Origin: Geobacteraceae bacterium
Lineage (GTDB): Bacteria > Desulfobacterota > Desulfuromonadia > Geobacterales > Pseudopelobacteraceae
DNA: 64,000 nucleotides
Reading direction: 5' to 3'
Assembly: GCA_025355325.1 (NCBI GenBank)
Contig: JANXZX010000050.1
Span: 1-64,000 of the forward strand
Positions 1 to 9,746 of the stretch are shown piece after piece. The stretch's first letter is position 1. Each line of letters starts with the position of its first letter. The notes under the pieces are model-generated. The model was not told the DNA's origin. It saw only the letters and a program-made list of their open reading frames with translations, and ran no database searches. A program made the position numbers and the translations under genes.

Positions 1-98
1 CTCCCCTCCCCTTGCGGGAGGGGATTGAGGGGTGGGGGAAGCCGATTGTAACACACCGATATTACAACGACTTCACCCACCCCCTAACCCCCTCCCGT
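1..98. repeat. G/C-rich palindromic intergenic repeat, copy A
   Basis: Two G-rich and C-rich arms (around 1-40 and 73-97) face each other across a short A/T-richer centre. The arm core, CGGGAGGGGATTGAGGGG, resembles the arms of the copies at 3245-3320 and 6646-6721, so I treat them as one dispersed family. It may continue beyond the left edge of the window. No coding sense is visible. Confidence 0.6.
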
Positions 99-206
99 CA
101 CCAGAAGTAGGTGCCTCCAGGCAAGGGAGGTGGGATATAAATACATCAAGGCGGTGGTGACCTACAAATTTGTCGTGGATCCGTTGTACCTGGAGGCTGT
201 TTTTTT
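97..206 (+). ncRNA. Candidate structured leader RNA with terminator-like 3' stem, upstream of eno
   Basis: Three long-range complementarities are visible. GTCACC (97-102) matches GGTGAC (156-161). GTAGGT (107-112) matches ACCTAC (160-165). GCCTCCAGG (113-121) matches CCTGGAGGC (189-197), which is followed at once by a run of seven T (200-206). The first two pairings share bases and exclude each other. The second and third cross each other, so together they would form a pseudoknot. That arrangement is what a cis-acting switch ending in a terminator looks like, and the next gene, eno, starts 82 bases on. I do not recognise a named riboswitch class. A fluoride switch would fit eno biologically, but I do not see its conserved sequence. 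Confidence 0.35.
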
Positions 207-231
207 AAAAATTATATGGTATACAGTTTGA

Positions 232-1578
<1,347 letters not shown>

Positions 1579-1597
1579 TCCATATGTAATGCAGAAC

Positions 1598-1623
1598 AAA
1601 GGCGGAGGAAACTCCGCCTTTTG
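1598..1623 (+). terminator. Rho-independent terminator after eno
   Basis: AAAGGCGGAG and CTCCGCCTTT form a 10-bp stem around a GAAA loop, followed by TGTG. It lies 20 bases after the eno stop and before the pgi ribosome-binding site, so it probably limits read-through into pgi. Confidence 0.8.
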
Positions 1624-1652
1624 TGTATCTATTGCACGGGAGGAACGAATGA

Positions 1653-3245
1653 ATGCCAACTGACACCACTTTGTGGAAACGTTTTCAAAAATATCTCTGC
1701 AACTGCCACGAGATCGGTCTCTCGCTTGATATCAGTCGGATGAAATTTGCTGACGATTTTTTTGAAGAGATGGAACCGGCTATCCAAAGCGCATTCCTGG
1801 AAATGTATGAATTGGAAAAGGGGTATATTGTCAACCGTGATGAAGAGCGCATGGTCGGACACTACTGGCTGAGAAATCCGACTCTTTCCCCTTCACGCAG
1901 CATTCGGAATGAGATCGAAACAACTCAGGAAGAGATTCTGTCGTTCAGCAGCAAAATCCACAACGGCACGATAAAGGCGCAAAACGGCGAGAAGTTCGCA
2001 AACATACTCATAATTGGCATTGGTGGTTCGGCGCTGGGACCGCAGTTTGTCGCCGACGCGCTGGCATCCTCCTCCGACCGGATGAAAGCGTATTTTCTCG
2101 ACAACACCGACCCGGACGGCATCGATAAGGTTTTTGCTGAATTGGGTACGACGATTTCACGTACTCTGGCGATGGTCATTTCGAAAAGCGGCTCAACAAA
2201 AGAGACCCGCAATGGCATGCTGGAGGCCAAAGCCGTTTACGAGCGGGCCGGGCTGGATTTTTCACGGCACGCCGTAGCGGTAACCGGCGTCAACAGCGAA
2301 CTGGACAAACTGGCGAAAAGTGAAGGATGGCTGGAACGGTTCCCGATGTGGGACTGGGTCGGCGGACGTACATCCGTCACCTCAGCGGTCGGGCTTCTCC
2401 CGGCGGCTCTGCAGGGGATCGATATCAAGGCTCTGATCGACGGTGCCAAGGATTGCGACAACATCACCAGCAGGCTGGATACGACCGGGAACCCTGCGGC
2501 AATTATGGCGCTGATGTGGCACTACGCCACCGGTGGCCGCGGTACGAAAGATCTGGTCATGCTCCCGTACAAGGATCGCCTGCTGCTCTTCTCCCGCTAT
2601 TTGCAGCAGTTGATTATGGAATCAATCGGCAAGGAATTCAACCGCGACGGCAAGACTGTTAATCAGGGGTTGACCGTGTACGGCAACAAAGGCTCCACCG
2701 ATCAGCACGCCTATGTGCAGCAATTACGGGAAGGGGTGGCAAACTTTTTTGTAACCTTTATCGAAGTATTGAAAGATCGGGATGGCAAAACGCTGCTCGT
2801 TGAAGATGGAATTTCCAGCGGAGATTTCCTGTTCGGATTTTTCCAGGGGACACGCACGGCGCTGTATGAAAATGGCCGCGAATCAATGACACTCACCATC
2901 AACCAGGTCAATGCCTATACGGTCGGCGTCCTGATTGCGCTGTTTGAACGGGCTGTGGGACTGTACGCCAGCCTGGTCAATATCAACGCATATCACCAGC
3001 CGGGCGTGGAAGCCGGCAAGAAAGCTGCGGGCACCGTCATTGCGCTTCAGAAATCAGTCGTAGAGTTACTGCAAAAAGAGCAGAAAAGTTTGACGGCGGA
3101 GGAAATTGCCGCGAAGTTGGGAAAACCGGAAGCGGCAGAGATGGTTTTTGCAATTTTGAGACATCTGGCAGCCAACCGGGACCGAGGAGTTGTTCAAAGC
3201 AGCGCCGATCAGATTGGCGAAGTGACTTTTCGGATGGCTGGATAA
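1653..3245 (+). CDS. pgi: Glucose-6-phosphate isomerase
   Basis: Interconverts glucose 6-phosphate and fructose 6-phosphate. The 530-residue product has the SIS-fold substrate loops [10 protein letters not shown] and SKSGSTKET and the segment [14 protein letters not shown], followed by the catalytic region around residues 330-400 ([19 protein letters not shown]). The start at 1653 follows a GGGAGG ribosome-binding site at 1638-1643; an ATG at 1649 is in a different frame and stops quickly. Together with eno it forms a small sugar-phosphate cluster. The stop codon abuts palindromic repeat copy B. Confidence 0.95.
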   Translation: MPTDTTLWKRFQKYLCNCHEIGLSLDISRMKFADDFFEEMEPAIQSAFLEMYELEKGYIVNRDEERMVGHYWLRNPTLSPSRSIRNEIETTQEEILSFSSKIHNGTIKAQNGEKFANILIIGIGGSALGPQFVADALASSSDRMKAYFLDNTDPDGIDKVFAELGTTISRTLAMVISKSGSTKETRNGMLEAKAVYERAGLDFSRHAVAVTGVNSELDKLAKSEGWLERFPMWDWVGGRTSVTSAVGLLPAALQGIDIKALIDGAKDCDNITSRLDTTGNPAAIMALMWHYATGGRGTKDLVMLPYKDRLLLFSRYLQQLIMESIGKEFNRDGKTVNQGLTVYGNKGSTDQHAYVQQLREGVANFFVTFIEVLKDRDGKTLLVEDGISSGDFLFGFFQGTRTALYENGRESMTLTINQVNAYTVGVLIALFERAVGLYASLVNINAYHQPGVEAGKKAAGTVIALQKSVVELLQKEQKSLTAEEIAAKLGKPEAAEMVFAILRHLAANRDRGVVQSSADQIGEVTFRMAG

Positions 3246-3320
3246 CCCCTCCAAACCTCCCCTTATCAGGGGAGACTTTTACTTCCCCCCTGACAAGGGG
3301 GGATTGAGGGGGGTTGGGGT
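3245..3320. repeat. G/C-rich palindromic intergenic repeat, copy B
   Basis: Two inverted arms of about 32 bases each contain their own small hairpins (TCCCCTTATCAGGGGA, CCCCCCTGACAAGGGGGG). The right arm ends in GGGGATTGAGGGGGGTTGGGG. It fills the whole gap between convergent pgi and hrpB and may act as a two-way terminator. It is very similar to copy C at 6646-6721. Confidence 0.85.
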
Positions 3321-3324
3321 CAAC

Positions 3325-5841
3325 CTACCCCTTCGGCTTCAATCTCCGCGTCGGCACCGCACTCCAGGGATCATCAGGCCAGGGGTGCTTCGGATAGCGC
3401 CCTTTCATTTCTTTTTTCACCTGTTGATACGAACCATCCCAGAATCCCCGTAAATCCCGTGTCACCTGAATCGGCCTTCCGGCGGGAGAAAGCAGATGCA
3501 GCAATACCGGAACCCTGCCGCTGCACACCGTCGGTCCTACAGCCAAGCCGAATAGTTCTTGAAGCTTCACCGCCAATACCGGAATTTCTCCTGAATAATC
3601 GATTCTGATTCGCGACCCGCTCGGCACGGCCAGATGCGTCGGAGCCATTTCATCCAGCTCGCGCTGCTGCCGATAGTCAAGGCTTTGCCTCAGGATATCC
3701 GCGATATCAAGCTGGGCAATTTTTCTGGCGGTATTGACACCCTTAAGGTGCGGTGCCAGCCATTTCTCAAGCGTTCCAAGCAGTGCGGCATCCGAAACAT
3801 CCGGCCACTCCCGTTCCGGAAAAGAGGAGTGTGTCACCTGCAGGCGTCCCTGCAGCTGGCGAACCGCTTCATTCATCGTCAGCAGCGCCATGCCCGACGC
3901 CCGAACGGCTCCAATCACGGCTGGGACCGCCTGTGCCGCAGATGGAACGACAGTTTCTGCGGAAAGCTGAATACTCCCCAGACTCTCCATCCGCCGGGCA
4001 ATCACGCGCTGTTCACGTTCATCCCAGTTCACCAGGATTTCGCGCCGAATATGACCTGAAAGCTCTTCGCGAATAACGGACTCAGGTATTTCGGCGGCAA
4101 GGTGAATGACCGCTTCAGCCTGGTTTCTGGCATCCAGCGCGGGAGCGACAATATACTCGGCCGCTCTGACTGCGCTCCGCTCCGAAATTCTTGCGCCACG
4201 CCCGCTGGCCAGCAGGTAACCGCCTCCGGATGACCTGCGCCGTGCCAAGCGGTCCGGATAGGCCGCCAGCAGCAACCGGGAGATTCGATCATCGTCGCAG
4301 TCCCATAACTCCTCACCGGCGGGAACAGCCATAAATCGCCGTAACTGATCGGTAACCCGCTGGACATTTTTCAATGCCGCCTGATCCATTCTTTGATCAT
4401 TCCGCCCCGATGTCCGCCAGCTTTTCACGGCCTCCAGACGATCCATAATATCCGAGCTGCTTACCTGGGGCAACGCGCCACCTGCAGATGATCGAAACAG
4501 ATCCCGCTCCGAAAGCAGCGCCGCAACCAGACACCCCACACCTGCACAGCCAAGTTCTCCGGAGCGGAGCAGCAGGCGACCAATACGCGGATGAAGCGGC
4601 ATCCGGACGACGTCACGACCCCGCTTCGTGATCCGGCCTGAATCATCAAACAGATCAAGCTCCTCCAGCAGGCGCCGGGCCGATTCCAGAGCACTGGCGG
4701 GCGGCGCGTCCAACCAGGAAAGCTCCAGCGGATCTGTGACACCCCAGGCTGACAATTCCAGCAGGAGTTGTGACAGATCGGTAACAGTGATTTCCGGCGG
4801 CGTATGCGGTGCCATCGCGTGCAGCGTGTGCTGGGAAAACAGACGGAAGCAGACTCCGGGAGCGGTCCGCCCCGCTCGACCTGCGCGCTGTTCTGCCGAG
4901 GCTCGTGACTCACGCACAGTGATCAACCGGTTCAAACCATTACCCGGATCGTAGTGCAAACGCCGCGACACACCGCAATCGATAACGGTTCGTACTCCGT
5001 CGATGGTCAAACTGGTTTCGGCAATGCTGGTAGCCAGCACTATTTTACGCTGCGCCCCCGGCTGAATGACCTTCTGCTGCTCGGCAATCGGCAAATCGCC
5101 ATACAGCTGGCAAATCATGACATTGCGTTGAACAGCCGATTCCATCAACAGAGCGGCGCATGCGCGGATTTCACCGGAACCGGGCAGAAACGCCAGAATA
5201 TCCCCCTCCGTCTCATTCAACGCCCGCATAACGGTAGAAGCCATCCTCTGGGATAGGCGCATGTGCCCTGTGTCATCAAGGTATTTCATCTCAACGGAAA
5301 ACGCCCGCCCCGACGAACTGATTACCGGAGCGTTGTCAAGCAAACGGGAGAGCGGCTCCAGATCGAGCGTTGCCGACATGACCATGATTTTGAGATCAGC
5401 CCGCAGTTGCTGCACTTCACGACAGAGAGCCAGACCGAGATCAGCATGGATGCTCCGCTCATGAAACTCGTCGAAAATCACCAGCGCAACACCGGCAAGC
5501 CCGGGATCGCTCTGAATCCGGCGGGTCAGTATTCCTTCGGTGACTACTTCAATACGCGTGGTTTTCGAGGTACAGCTGTCAAAGCGAATTGAATAGCCGA
5601 CTGTCTGGCCTGCCTCTTCGCCGAGACAGCGCGCCATCCAGCGGGCTGCCGACACTGCAGCGATCCGGCGAGGCTCCAGCATGATGATCCGACCTACTTC
5701 TGGAGGAATTATGTCAAGGAGAGCCAACGGAACGCGGGTTGTTTTACCCGCGCCGGGGGGAGCATGCAGAATTATGTTCGGATGAGTAGTGAAGGACTCA
5801 AGCAGGACGGGGAGGATTTCGTCAATGGGAAGTTTGGTCAT
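3325..5841 (-). CDS. hrpB: ATP-dependent RNA helicase HrpB
   Basis: DEAH-family (DExH) helicase of the HrpB type, 838 residues, typical of that family. Visible motifs in order: Walker A GAGKTT (30-35), DEFH box (123-126) in IFDEFHERS, motif III SATLD near 155, and motif VI QRAGRAGRT near 318. The rest of the protein is the long HrpB C-terminal region. The cellular role of HrpB in this group is not established; RNA remodelling is the usual suggestion. Start ATG at 5841 with no strong ribosome-binding site. It converges with pgi across repeat copy B. Confidence 0.93.
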   Translation of the reverse strand: MTKLPIDEILPVLLESFTTHPNIILHAPPGAGKTTRVPLALLDIIPPEVGRIIMLEPRRIAAVSAARWMARCLGEEAGQTVGYSIRFDSCTSKTTRIEVVTEGILTRRIQSDPGLAGVALVIFDEFHERSIHADLGLALCREVQQLRADLKIMVMSATLDLEPLSRLLDNAPVISSSGRAFSVEMKYLDDTGHMRLSQRMASTVMRALNETEGDILAFLPGSGEIRACAALLMESAVQRNVMICQLYGDLPIAEQQKVIQPGAQRKIVLATSIAETSLTIDGVRTVIDCGVSRRLHYDPGNGLNRLITVRESRASAEQRAGRAGRTAPGVCFRLFSQHTLHAMAPHTPPEITVTDLSQLLLELSAWGVTDPLELSWLDAPPASALESARRLLEELDLFDDSGRITKRGRDVVRMPLHPRIGRLLLRSGELGCAGVGCLVAALLSERDLFRSSAGGALPQVSSSDIMDRLEAVKSWRTSGRNDQRMDQAALKNVQRVTDQLRRFMAVPAGEELWDCDDDRISRLLLAAYPDRLARRRSSGGGYLLASGRGARISERSAVRAAEYIVAPALDARNQAEAVIHLAAEIPESVIREELSGHIRREILVNWDEREQRVIARRMESLGSIQLSAETVVPSAAQAVPAVIGAVRASGMALLTMNEAVRQLQGRLQVTHSSFPEREWPDVSDAALLGTLEKWLAPHLKGVNTARKIAQLDIADILRQSLDYRQQRELDEMAPTHLAVPSGSRIRIDYSGEIPVLAVKLQELFGLAVGPTVCSGRVPVLLHLLSPAGRPIQVTRDLRGFWDGSYQQVKKEMKGRYPKHPWPDDPWSAVPTRRLKPKG

Positions 5842-5883
5842 AGTTTGTCTAATGGAAGAAAAGTGTTATCAACTCGACCGGTG

Positions 5884-6303
5884 CTACTGAACACTTCCCG
5901 CCTGATCAGCAACCCTCTTCAACAACGCCTTGTCAAATGACCGCACCGTATGTCCTTCAATCGAAGTCATCGTAATCAGAAGACAATCAACAGGATCCAG
6001 CATGGTTTCGGCGAAAAGAGTAAGTGCTCTGGTCAGCACCTCCCGGTTGAGATTGACTACCCCCTTGTACAGCAGGATTCCATGAAGGCAATGTGCCGCC
6101 TCGGCACGCGGGACTTTATAATGCTTTGTCAGTACGTACAGACACTCCACCAGAACGGATTCGGCGATCAGAGCAACTTCCTTACCAATACGCACATTTT
6201 CAAAATAAAGTGAGGCTTCCGCAAAGTGAGATTCATTATCACGCAGCAGATACCTTAGGATAAAGTTGGTATCAGGAAGGGTTGCCCGTTTTTTCATCGG
6301 CAA
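5884..6303 (-). CDS. PIN-domain toxin (VapC-like)
   Basis: 139-residue PIN-domain protein, a likely Mg-dependent ribonuclease toxin. The conserved acidic residues are in place: Asp in LPDTNFILRYLL near the N-terminus, Glu in AESVLVECLYVL, Asp in LDPVDCLLI and Asp in RSFDKALLKR. Its start overlaps the end of the upstream AbrB-type gene by 32 bases, the arrangement expected for a toxin translated with its antitoxin. A second in-frame ATG lies two codons in. Target RNA is unknown. Confidence 0.85.
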   Translation of the reverse strand: MPMKKRATLPDTNFILRYLLRDNESHFAEASLYFENVRIGKEVALIAESVLVECLYVLTKHYKVPRAEAAHCLHGILLYKGVVNLNREVLTRALTLFAETMLDPVDCLLITMTSIEGHTVRSFDKALLKRVADQAGSVQ

Positions 6304-6511
6304 CCTCCTTCCACACGTTATTCCTTATTTCATCGAAGGATTCCGATCTCCGGCTATATGCCGCAAGGGCCCCGCCAACGCTCTGTACGGGACGCAGTAT
6401 CACCAGATTCCCCTGCACCTCTATGTCAACTGTCGAGGAGTTGAGAGCCTTCCGGGCAGCTCTTGGAATCGTTATCTGACCTTTTGACGTTATTGTTGCT
6501 GAGAATGCCAT
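6272..6511 (-). CDS. AbrB/MazE-type antitoxin (VapB-like)
   Basis: 79-residue swapped-hairpin DNA-binding protein: ATITSKGQITIPRAARKAL at the N-terminus is the classic SpoVT/AbrB motif. The C-terminus (SFDEIRNNVWKEVADEKTG) would be the toxin-neutralising tail. The frame is open six codons further upstream, but the ATG at 6511 gives the family N-terminus MAFSATI. It precedes and overlaps the PIN toxin gene, and a palindrome at 6538-6564 lies just upstream. Confidence 0.85.
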   Translation of the reverse strand: MAFSATITSKGQITIPRAARKALNSSTVDIEVQGNLVILRPVQSVGGALAAYSRRSESFDEIRNNVWKEVADEKTGNPS

Positions 6512-6537
6512 AGCATAATCTCCATACAATCGTATAT

Positions 6538-6564
6538 TGCATTACTAATTTGTATTGTAATGCA
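6538..6564 (-). promoter_or_regulatory. Candidate operator of the AbrB/PIN operon
   Basis: TGCATTAC (6538-6545) and GTAATGCA (6557-6564) are a perfect 8-base inverted repeat with an 11-base A/T-rich centre, 27 bases before the antitoxin start. AbrB/VapB antitoxins usually autoregulate through such sites; binding here is inferred. Confidence 0.5.
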
Positions 6565-6645
6565 CTACTTTAATATCAGTCAAGTTTAAATAACCGGCAG
6601 ATTACAAAGGCAAATGGCAAATTACATTGCAACCACTACAGACCA

Positions 6646-6721
6646 AACCCCTCTAAATCTCCCCTTAACAGGGGAGACTTCAAGGCTTCCCCCCTGTTAA
6701 GGGGGGACTGAGGGGGGTTGA
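6646..6721. repeat. G/C-rich palindromic intergenic repeat, copy C
   Basis: Same design as copy B: arms containing CTCCCCTTAACAGGGGAG and CCCCCCTGTTAAGGGGGG, with the tail GACTGAGGGGGGTTG. The last codons and stop of the neighbouring larE frame lie inside this repeat, so the LarE C-terminus is written by repeat DNA. Confidence 0.85.
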
Positions 6722-7558
6722 TTTTAGGATGTTATTATCTTGCCGTTCGCCCGACGCTTCTTCATTCATCGCGCCGGTCCGATAACCCTGTAGATCAAGT
6801 GCGACGTAGGTAAACCCGGTCGCTTTCACTGATGTGACCACCTCTTGTCGCAGAACTCCGGTTGCACGTTCAAACTCCTGTTCGCCAAGTTCAATCCTGG
6901 CCACACTGCCGTGGTAGCGCACCCGCAGCGTCCGAAAGCCGAGCCCACGCAGAGATTCTTCCGCCAATCCGACCTGACCGACCCGCTCGGGAGTAATGGC
7001 GGTTCCGTACGGAAAACGGCTGGAAAGGCAGGCGAAAGCAGGCTTATCCCAGGTTGAAAGTCCCATTTTCTTCGAAAGATCACGTATATCCTGTTTGGTA
7101 AAACCGGCTTCTTCAAGCGGGCTCCGCACCCGCAGTTCTTCCGCCGCAATCCGGCCCGGGCGATGATCACCGGCATCATCGACATTGGTGCCGTCAAGCA
7201 CGTATCCCAATCCCTCCTGATCGGCAATTGCCCGCAGTTTTCCGAACAGTTCCTTCTTGCAGTAATAGCAGCGGTTACGGGGATTGTCGCGAAACTCGGG
7301 GATGTCAAGTTCCTCTGAAACAATTACCAGATGGCGTCCACCGATTTGCTCTGCCAGCTCGCGCGCTTCATTCAATTCGCGTTCGGGATAGGTCTTTGAA
7401 GTCGCCGTAACCGCCAGCACCCGATTTACCAACACTTCAGCCGCCACCGCAAAAAGCAGTGTCGAATCGACTCCGCCGGAAAAACCGATTACGCAACCGC
7501 CCATATCAGCCAGAATAATGCGAAGTTTTTTTGTTTTATTGTTCAGCTCGGAATCCAT
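6680..7558 (-). CDS. larE: LarE-type ATP-dependent sacrificial sulfur transferase
   Basis: 292 residues. The PP-loop motif SGGVDST (27-33) marks an N-type ATP pyrophosphatase. Cysteines in RCYYCKKELF and in ACLSSRFPYGTAIT fall in the usual LarE region; the second is the type of cysteine that gives up its sulfur to make the thiocarboxylates of the nickel-pincer cofactor (LarB-LarE-LarC pathway). No larB or larC is in the window, so the acceptor is unknown. I chose the ATG at 7558, nine bases after GGAG, over a GTG at 7573. The last 15 or so residues (from about NNILKSTPLSPPL) are encoded by palindromic repeat copy C and are probably not part of the ancestral protein. Confidence 0.85.
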   Translation of the reverse strand: MDSELNNKTKKLRIILADMGGCVIGFSGGVDSTLLFAVAAEVLVNRVLAVTATSKTYPERELNEARELAEQIGGRHLVIVSEELDIPEFRDNPRNRCYYCKKELFGKLRAIADQEGLGYVLDGTNVDDAGDHRPGRIAAEELRVRSPLEEAGFTKQDIRDLSKKMGLSTWDKPAFACLSSRFPYGTAITPERVGQVGLAEESLRGLGFRTLRVRYHGSVARIELGEQEFERATGVLRQEVVTSVKATGFTYVALDLQGYRTGAMNEEASGERQDNNILKSTPLSPPLTGGKP

Positions 7559-7581
7559 AATCAGATACTCCACAATTACAA

Positions 7582-9075
7582 TTACAGCATGTAATCAGTT
7601 GAAAGGAAATGGGATTTCCTCTCACGGACGATGCTGGTGATAATTTCCCGGTTTGCCTCGGTTTCGCGGGCCGCCACGACAATTCTGATGGAAAATATCC
7701 GCAACGCATCGGCAACGGATTGAGTTCCGTCGGCTGAGTTTTTACGGCCGTTGAACGGAAAACTGTCCGGACTTCGCTGGCATTGGCTGTTGATATTGAT
7801 GCGGCAGACCTGATTCACCAGAGCATCAACCAGTTGGGCCAGCAAATCGGAATTTTGCCCGAAGACGCTCGCCTGCTGGCCGTAGTTTGAGGCCACGATG
7901 TAATCAATCGGTTCACAAATATCGTCGAACGGCACAACCGGAATAACCGGCCCGAATTGTTCTTCGTCGTAAATCCGCATTGAAGGAGTGACAGGGTACA
8001 ATAGCGCCGGGTAAAAGAACGACGCACTGCCGTTGCCGCCACCAGGGTTCACAACCTGCGCACCCAATGCCTCAGCATCACGGACCAAACCATCCAGATA
8101 CTCCGGTTTTTCCGGCTCAGGCAGCGGCGTAATGGTGACGCCCGGTTCCCACGGCATGCCGCATTTAAGTGCGCTGATAGCGGCGGACATCCGCTTTAGA
8201 AAGTCCTCAACAATTGTGCGGTGAACAAATATCATTTTCAACGCGGTGCAGCGCTGGCCGTTGAACGTCAAGCTGCCTGAAATACATTCGGCAGCCGCCA
8301 ATTCAAGGTCAGCGTCAGGAAGGATGACCGCCGGATTTTTGGCATCCAGCCCAAGTACACAGCGGAGACGATGAGGACGGGGATGAACTGCCCGCAGGGC
8401 ATCAGCAACCCGGTGAGTTCCGATAAAACCGAGCACATCAACTTTTCCGGATGCCATCAATGGCGGAACAACCGCTTCGCCATCACCGTAGACAGTGTTG
8501 ACGACACCAGCCGGGAACGAGTCGCGCAGCGCCATCAGCAGCGGCTGAAAGATCAGAACGCCGAATCGGGGCGGTTTCAGCAAGATGGTATTACCCATAA
8601 CCAGCGCCGGAATCATGGTGGTAAAAGTTTCGTACAACGGAAAATTATACGGCCCCATGCAGAGAACCACACCCAGCGGAGCACGGCGAATCTGGCCGAT
8701 AATCCCCTGTTGAATGACAAAACGGGATGAGACCCTGTCCAGTTCTTTCAGCGCTTCCAGCGTGTCGCGGATATAGGAGACCGTCCGGTCGAACTCACGT
8801 TCCGCCTCACGAAGCGATTTGCCGATTTCCCACTGTAAAAGATTGACAATCTCCGTACGCTTCAGCAGCATGGCAGCAGTAAAGCGCTGTACGCTCTGGA
8901 TCCGCTCGCCCACCGACATGGTCGGCCAGACACCGCGGCCGTTTGAATAAGCCTGCACCGCGACTTCAAGCGCTTCAAGTGCCGCCGCTTCTGTCAGCAA
9001 GGGCGCTTCACCGATCAATTTCTGCTGATTTCCCTCTGAGGAACGAATCAAGACCGGTGAGCGGACCTCCTGCAT
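7582..9075 (-). CDS. Aldehyde dehydrogenase, non-phosphorylating G3P dehydrogenase (GapN)-like
   Basis: ALDH-superfamily protein, probably oxidising an aldehyde with NADP. The nearest family in my judgement is non-phosphorylating glyceraldehyde-3-phosphate dehydrogenase, from the C-terminal INSQCQRSPDSFPFNG segment. The active-site cysteine is in FNGQRCTALK. The usual ELGGK motif with the catalytic glutamate reads GLDAK here. The stretch before the first ATG (9075) stays open to a stop at 9177 and reads plausibly as protein (QDYYLVQGELRSWNG), but holds only a TTG (9096) as an alternative start, so the true N-terminus is uncertain. Next to larE on the same strand with 23 bases between. Confidence 0.75.
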   Translation of the reverse strand: MQEVRSPVLIRSSEGNQQKLIGEAPLLTEAAALEALEVAVQAYSNGRGVWPTMSVGERIQSVQRFTAAMLLKRTEIVNLLQWEIGKSLREAEREFDRTVSYIRDTLEALKELDRVSSRFVIQQGIIGQIRRAPLGVVLCMGPYNFPLYETFTTMIPALVMGNTILLKPPRFGVLIFQPLLMALRDSFPAGVVNTVYGDGEAVVPPLMASGKVDVLGFIGTHRVADALRAVHPRPHRLRCVLGLDAKNPAVILPDADLELAAAECISGSLTFNGQRCTALKMIFVHRTIVEDFLKRMSAAISALKCGMPWEPGVTITPLPEPEKPEYLDGLVRDAEALGAQVVNPGGGNGSASFFYPALLYPVTPSMRIYDEEQFGPVIPVVPFDDICEPIDYIVASNYGQQASVFGQNSDLLAQLVDALVNQVCRININSQCQRSPDSFPFNGRKNSADGTQSVADALRIFSIRIVVAARETEANREIITSIVRERKSHFLSTDYML

Positions 9076-9190
9076 AGCCCCGTTCCAACTCCTCAACTCA
9101 CCCTGTACAAGGTAGTAGTCCTGCCGTAACGGCTCCCGGATCCGGCATTGCTCGGGGACCTGTTCTGCTTTGTACTATTAATAAAGGATT

Positions 9191-9208
9191 ACCCTGAGAT
9201 CTCAGGGT
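9191..9208 (-). terminator. Perfect 18-bp palindrome downstream of the HU gene
   Basis: ACCCTGAGATCTCAGGGT is fully self-complementary and sits 8 bases after the stop of the minus-strand HU gene. It could be the HU terminator stem or a protein-binding site; there is no T-run, so the terminator call is weak. Confidence 0.4.
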
Positions 9209-9215
9209 GGACCGA

Positions 9216-9482
9216 TTACAGATTCTTGAGGTTCTTTCCGGCAGAGAATTTACCGCTTTTTGATGCGGGGATATTCAGTTCTGCGCCGGTCTGCGGGTTG
9301 CGGCCTTTACGGGCGGCCCGCTGTGAAACTTCGAAGGTGCCGAAGCCGGGAAAAGTAACTTTGTCTCCCGCTTTCAACAGGTCCGTCGTTACCTTCAAAA
9401 ACGCATCGACAGTTTCAGCTGCAACCGTTTTTGGAACTTCCAATTCCTCTGCTACTTTTGCTACGAATTCTGCTTTAGTCAT
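9216..9482 (-). CDS. HU-family DNA-binding protein
   Basis: 88-residue histone-like protein that bends DNA without strong sequence preference. It has the family layout: helical N-terminus MTKAEFVAKVAEEL, central GDKVTFPGFGTFEV, the arm RAARKGRNPQTGAELNIPA and the end KFSAGKNLK. The frame extends 15 codons upstream, but the ATG at 9482 follows AAGGAG at the right distance and gives the family start. Encoded alone, between the aldehyde dehydrogenase and the divergent gene at 9747. An IHF-type subunit is a less likely alternative. Confidence 0.92.
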   Translation of the reverse strand: MTKAEFVAKVAEELEVPKTVAAETVDAFLKVTTDLLKAGDKVTFPGFGTFEVSQRAARKGRNPQTGAELNIPASKSGKFSAGKNLKNL

Positions 9483-9746
9483 GAATTTCTCCTTGCTGTT
9501 AAGATATGGCGAATGACAGTTGATCACCAGCCTGTATGGGGTAATAGCACATCTTACCGGAAAAGTCAGGTGAGAATGTGCATGTTCAAGCTCCGTTCAT
9601 AATTTGTTTGTTCTTTGCGATGCAGTCTTGTATACCTTTGTTAAATCCATCACATGCATTTTTTCTTTTTCTCCGGAATTCGCTGAAAAATTTATCCGTC
9701 ATTTTAGCGTGTTTCATCATCGATATTCGTAGAGTGGAGAGTATCC

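Noticed and set aside
97-206. Fluoride riboswitch upstream of eno
   Set aside because: Biologically plausible, but I do not see the conserved sequence and pseudoknot loop of the crcB motif, so I list it only as an unclassified leader.
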